Assembly (NCBI GenBank): GCA_946623485.1
Contig: CAMORF010000048.1
Coordinates: 1-10,263 of the forward strand
Origin: an uncultured Clostridia bacterium
Lineage (GTDB): Bacteria; Bacillota; Clostridia; Lachnospirales; Lachnospiraceae
Direction: 5' to 3'
Length of the DNA stretch: 10,263 bases
The notes below the pieces were generated by a model. It was given only the letters and a program-made list of their open reading frames with translations, had not been told where the DNA came from and did not search any database. Numbering within the stretch: the first letter of the stretch is position 1; each line of letters begins with the position of its first letter. Below are positions 7,292 to 10,263 of the stretch, piece by piece. Both the position numbers and the translations under genes were made by a program.

Positions 7292-9055
7292 TTACTTTTT
7301 TTCTTCGCAGGAGCGCTTCTCTTTATAGGCGCGCTTCTCCTCATACATCTTTGCGTCCGCGCGGGCGAGCACGGCCTGGGTGTTCTCATCCACGCCCGGC
7401 TCAAACACGGCGATGCCCTTCGACAGGTTCACCTGCTTCCATCGCTCCGTGTTTTCCCGGTTCGCTGCCTCACATTTTTCCGCAAATGCCTGCATCAGCT
7501 CATCCCTGCGGCTATAGTCCTCGCCCTGCAGCAGGACCACGAATTCATCTCCGCCCACCCGGAATACGGGGCTGTGAAGGAACGTCGCGCAAATCATCCT
7601 GCATGCGTTCTTCAGGTATATGTCCCCCTTGTCATGGCCGCAGGTATCGTTGATCTCCTTGAGCTCGTTGCAGTCCAGCATCACCATGGCAAAGCTTGTG
7701 TCCGCGCCTCTCGTCCGGATCCCGTCATCCAGCTTCCGGACAAAGATATCAAAAGCGCCTTTGTTCTTGATTCCGGTGAGCGCGTCGCTGTATGCCCTGC
7801 CGTTCAGGTCACTGATATATATCTTCAGATGTTGGGTCAGCCTGCGGAATGCTTCGGTCAGGATTCCCACCTCGTCCCTCTGGTTGTACGGAAGATCGAC
7901 ATCGTAATTGCCTGCGATCAGTTCCCGGGAAGCATCCGTCAGCCTCTGCAGCGGGATCGTGATCCGCCGTGTAAACACCGCGGTAATGAATACAAACACG
8001 ATCAGAATGACCGCCGACAGAATCAGGATGGTGCTGATCAGGTTCCGCCACTGGGCGTTGATCTCATCGATCGGGGCGACGACAACGAGCCTCAGCCCAT
8101 TTGCCAGCGTATGGTACACCATCGCCTTCGTTTTTCCTTCATAGGTATAGACCGTAATCTTGTCGTCACCCGCTTCTTCCCCGCTCAAAAAAGGCATAAT
8201 CGGAGAATCCGCCGGCGTAAAGGTCTTCATCATCTCTTCATACGGAAGAGTAGGATGGTAGATCAGCTCGCCGGTATCCGTTGTCAGGAAAGCATAGCCG
8301 CTTTCAAACAGCTCCACCTGATTGATCAGGTCCGCAATCGTCTGATAACCGATGTCCATGCCGATGACGCCGATAAACGTCCCTGCCTTGTAGATCGGGA
8401 CAACATAGGATACCATCCTCTCTTCCAGGTTCAGATTATGGTACGGCAGAAGCCATACAGGCCGCCCGCTTCTCAGCGGGATATAGTACCAGCCCACATG
8501 CTCATTGTCATCCGGATCATAGGCGGACAGGTCCGTCAGGGGAATCTCCTCAAAGCCTGCATGGCCCTTGCGGGAATACAGGTGCCCCACCGCGTCAATC
8601 GTAATCTCGGGATTGACCCTGTAGTAAAATGCAACCGCGCCCTGTGCGTGGTTTGCCACACTCCTGTAAACCGAGCATACCCGGTCCACATGCTTCCTGA
8701 GATACTTGTCAAGCGCCTGGGCCTGTTCCGGCGTGGCCTTGCTCTTTCCGGTAAAGCTTCCGTCTCCTTTCGCACCGATCACGCCGCCGTTCATCAACGC
8801 AACACTATCCAGATCCTCGATGGCATAGCGCGCTACCATGTCAACGGACTGCTCTACGCTCAGCAGGAATTCATCAATAATCAACGCATAGTCATCGCAC
8901 AGAAGATTCATCTGGCGCGCGTTATCCACTTCCTTTTCCCGGCGGATAATATAGATGCTGACGCACCCCACCAAAAGCACGCTGATGATGATGCCCGTCA
9001 GGGTCAGTATGGTAATCTTGGCGCGAAGAGACAGAGGCTTCTTCTCTTGTATCAT
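7292..9055 (-). CDS. Membrane diguanylate cyclase with extracellular dCache sensor (dCache-HAMP-GGDEF)
   Basis: This protein should make cyclic di-GMP from two GTP in response to an outside signal. Its 587 residues begin with a short basic cytoplasmic end and a first helix at 13-38. An extracellular domain of about 300 residues (40-335) follows, with dCache-like features such as PVWLLPYHN, then VVPIYKAGTFIGVIGMDIGY (219-238), and a second, membrane-proximal half containing GYAFLTTDTGELIYHP. The second helix is at 338-361. A HAMP linker (about 362-414) contains IPLQRLTDASREL and DEVGILTEAF. The GGDEF domain (about 422-575) has DALTGIKNK, D461 and N469 in DCNELKEIND, GHDKGD, and an intact R499-V-GGDEF (501-505). 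No RxxD inhibitory site precedes GGDEF (FLHS instead). The tail is strongly charged, with repeated EEKR/KEKR/EEKK. GGAGG lies 8 bases before the ATG, and the gene starts 16 bases after the binding-protein stop, so co-expression with it is likely. Confidence 0.94.
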   Translation of the reverse strand: MIQEKKPLSLRAKITILTLTGIIISVLLVGCVSIYIIRREKEVDNARQMNLLCDDYALIIDEFLLSVEQSVDMVARYAIEDLDSVALMNGGVIGAKGDGSFTGKSKATPEQAQALDKYLRKHVDRVCSVYRSVANHAQGAVAFYYRVNPEITIDAVGHLYSRKGHAGFEEIPLTDLSAYDPDDNEHVGWYYIPLRSGRPVWLLPYHNLNLEERMVSYVVPIYKAGTFIGVIGMDIGYQTIADLINQVELFESGYAFLTTDTGELIYHPTLPYEEMMKTFTPADSPIMPFLSGEEAGDDKITVYTYEGKTKAMVYHTLANGLRLVVVAPIDEINAQWRNLISTILILSAVILIVFVFITAVFTRRITIPLQRLTDASRELIAGNYDVDLPYNQRDEVGILTEAFRRLTQHLKIYISDLNGRAYSDALTGIKNKGAFDIFVRKLDDGIRTRGADTSFAMVMLDCNELKEINDTCGHDKGDIYLKNACRMICATFLHSPVFRVGGDEFVVLLQGEDYSRRDELMQAFAEKCEAANRENTERWKQVNLSKGIAVFEPGVDENTQAVLARADAKMYEEKRAYKEKRSCEEKK

Positions 9056-9063
9056 CCGTCAAA

Positions 9064-9069
9064 CCTCCC
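9064..9069 (-). promoter_or_regulatory. Ribosome binding site of the diguanylate cyclase gene
   Basis: GGGAGG lies 8 bases upstream of the ATG at 9055 and immediately after the stop codon of the binding-protein gene. It is strong and confirms the cyclase start. Confidence 0.85.
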
Positions 9070-9071
9070 TG

Positions 9072-10263
9072 TCAGGTCTCCAGGACCGCCACGTCACTGT
9101 AGCGGTTGCTGCTCCATCCGTTCCATGATACCTTAAATCCTTCCACCCGCTTGCTCACCACAAAATAATGGTCGCGGGAATAAAGCGGGATCCATGCCGC
9201 GTCCTTCTGGACAATGATTTCCTCCAGCTCCTGATACTCCTTGATCCGCTCTGCCTCATTGACGATGGACCTGGCATGGCTGACACGGTCCATCACGGAA
9301 GTATCTCCATAGCACAGGCTCCGGCCGAAGGTATTTTCCGGCGTCCCGAAAAATGTATACATAAAGTTATCCGGATCATTGAAATCAGCCGACCAGGTCG
9401 AGGTATAGCAGGACAGCGCTCCCTTCTTCCTGCTTTCGTAGAATGCCTCATCTTCCACCACTGAGATTTCCGTCTTCACACCGATCTTTTCCCACATGGC
9501 GCTGACCAGGGTAAGCAATTCGCTGTAGCCTGTATAATCACTCTTCTCCACGCTGATATTCATCGTAAAGCCATCATCCCATCCGGCCTCTTTCAAAAGC
9601 TTCTTCGCACCGTCCGGGTCATAGGGAATCGCGGGAAGGTTCGGATTATATCCGATCAGGCCATGGGGCAGAATCCCATTTTCCAGCGTGCCCCGCCCGC
9701 TGTACACCGCCTCCAGCAAAAGCTGGCGGTCCAGGGACTGCTGCAGCGCCGTGCGCACCCGCACGTCATCCAGGGGTTCTATGGATTCGTTCAGGGCAAT
9801 ATAGGAAATGCCGACCCGCGGCCCCTGATGGAGGTAAGGCTGATAGATGTCTCCGTTGACAAAATACTCTGCATCGGTACTGAGTCCTTCCAGGTCAAGG
9901 ATATCCAGCTCTCCCCGCTCGAACATCAGCCTCTGCGCCTCCGGGTCTTCCACAAACAGCATCTTCAGACCCTTGCAGCGGGGCGCGCCCGACCAGCAGT
10001 CCGGGTTTGCCGTCATCACCAGGTCATACCCTTTGTTCCATTCCTTGAAGACAAAGGGGCCTGTGCCGATGGTTACCTCGCTCTCCCGTCCGAATCGTTC
10101 GCCTGCTTTTTCAGTCGTTTCTTCGTCCAGAATAGAAGCACCCGGGCTGGAAAGATTGGCAAGAAAAGCGGCATAGGGTTCCTTCAGCGTGATGACAAAC
10201 TGCGTGTCATCGATCTCCCTGAATCCCTCCCAGAGTACAGGTACCACTGCCAGTGCATTTCCG
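9072..10263 (-). CDS. Extracellular peptide-type solute-binding protein (SBP family 5, DppA/OppA-like), 5' end outside window
   Basis: This is the C-terminal 396 residues of a family 5 solute-binding protein of the kind that captures di- or oligopeptides, or sometimes nickel or sugars, outside the membrane for ABC uptake. The frame is open to the window edge (GNALAVVPVLWEGF...); a GTG at 10247 lies inside conserved sequence and is not the start. Full-length members have roughly 500-560 residues, so the signal peptide and first part, perhaps 110-160 residues, are missing. Family features are TGPFVFKEWNKGYDLVMTAN, FERGELDIL, RVRTALQQSLDRQLLLEAVY, YDPDGAKKLLKEAGW, MWEKIGVKTEISVVE and the late WSADFNDPDNFMYTFFG. 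Normally the permease and ATPase genes follow or precede; here the next gene is a sensory diguanylate cyclase 16 bases away. It may therefore present a ligand to that sensor as well as, or instead of, feeding a transporter. The precise ligand cannot be read from the sequence. Confidence 0.92.
   Translation of the reverse strand, partial: GNALAVVPVLWEGFREIDDTQFVITLKEPYAAFLANLSSPGASILDEETTEKAGERFGRESEVTIGTGPFVFKEWNKGYDLVMTANPDCWSGAPRCKGLKMLFVEDPEAQRLMFERGELDILDLEGLSTDAEYFVNGDIYQPYLHQGPRVGISYIALNESIEPLDDVRVRTALQQSLDRQLLLEAVYSGRGTLENGILPHGLIGYNPNLPAIPYDPDGAKKLLKEAGWDDGFTMNISVEKSDYTGYSELLTLVSAMWEKIGVKTEISVVEDEAFYESRKKGALSCYTSTWSADFNDPDNFMYTFFGTPENTFGRSLCYGDTSVMDRVSHARSIVNEAERIKEYQELEEIIVQKDAAWIPLYSRDHYFVVSKRVEGFKVSWNGWSSNRYSDVAVLET

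Noticed and set aside
7252..7404. Longer N-terminus for the PAS-GGDEF-EAL protein, starting at 7404
   Set aside because: The extra 51 codons overlap the end of the cyclase gene, are Arg/Ser/Pro-rich and have no PAS similarity. The ATG at 7251 has its own ribosome binding site.
7286..9136. Plus-strand open frame of 616 codons opposite the diguanylate cyclase
   Set aside because: It is antisense to a gene with clear dCache, HAMP and GGDEF motifs. Its translation is rich in His, Arg and Gln with no recognisable domain, as expected of a shadow frame in GC-rich DNA.
10245..10247. GTG at 10247 as the start of the binding protein
   Set aside because: The frame continues upstream to the window edge. 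The missing signal peptide and N-terminal lobe show that the gene begins outside the window.

Overview
The window reads as chromosomal DNA of an anaerobic Gram-positive Clostridia, most likely a gut-type Lachnospiraceae or a close relative. Grounds: a ferredoxin-dependent 2-ketoacid oxidoreductase (IorA), strong AGGAGG-type ribosome binding sites, an ABCG-like ATPase/permease pair of a kind I associate with Lachnospiraceae, and dCache-HAMP-GGDEF and PAS-GGDEF-EAL signalling proteins. The genus assignment is inference. Base composition looks moderately GC-rich by eye and even throughout. I see no sign of a mobile element, integration site, tRNA, rRNA or CRISPR array.

All genes lie on the minus strand, so transcription runs from the right end to the left end. 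In that order: (1) a dipeptide/oligopeptide-type extracellular solute-binding protein (9072-10263, cut by the right edge); (2) a membrane diguanylate cyclase with an extracellular dCache domain, HAMP and GGDEF (7292-9055); (3) a cytoplasmic PAS-GGDEF-EAL protein with two more PAS-like regions at its C-terminus (4768-7251); (4) an ABC ATPase with an N-terminal four-helix membrane domain (3319-4683); (5) an ABCG-like permease whose large loop carries tandem repeats (1854-3326); (6) iorA, the large subunit of indolepyruvate:ferredoxin oxidoreductase (29-1852); and (7) probably the first codons of iorB (1-32). Gene junctions in that order are +16, +40, +84, -8, +1 and -4 bases. This fits one long operon, or two operons split at the 84-base gap. 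No rho-independent terminator is visible in any gap.

Genes 1-3 look like a c-di-GMP module. A peptide-type binding protein sits directly upstream of a cyclase with an extracellular sensor and is followed by a phosphodiesterase; no peptide permease gene lies between or after them in the window. Genes 4-5 form one ABC-2/ABCG-like transporter of unknown substrate. Genes 6-7 decarboxylate aryl pyruvates to acyl-CoAs with reduction of ferredoxin. The most unusual sequence is in the permease: eight 18-bp units and three 39-bp units in tandem, in frame, inside the loop before the last membrane helix, with two copies of a T-[VI]-G-[DNK]-[VL]-[LI]-D-like motif on each side.
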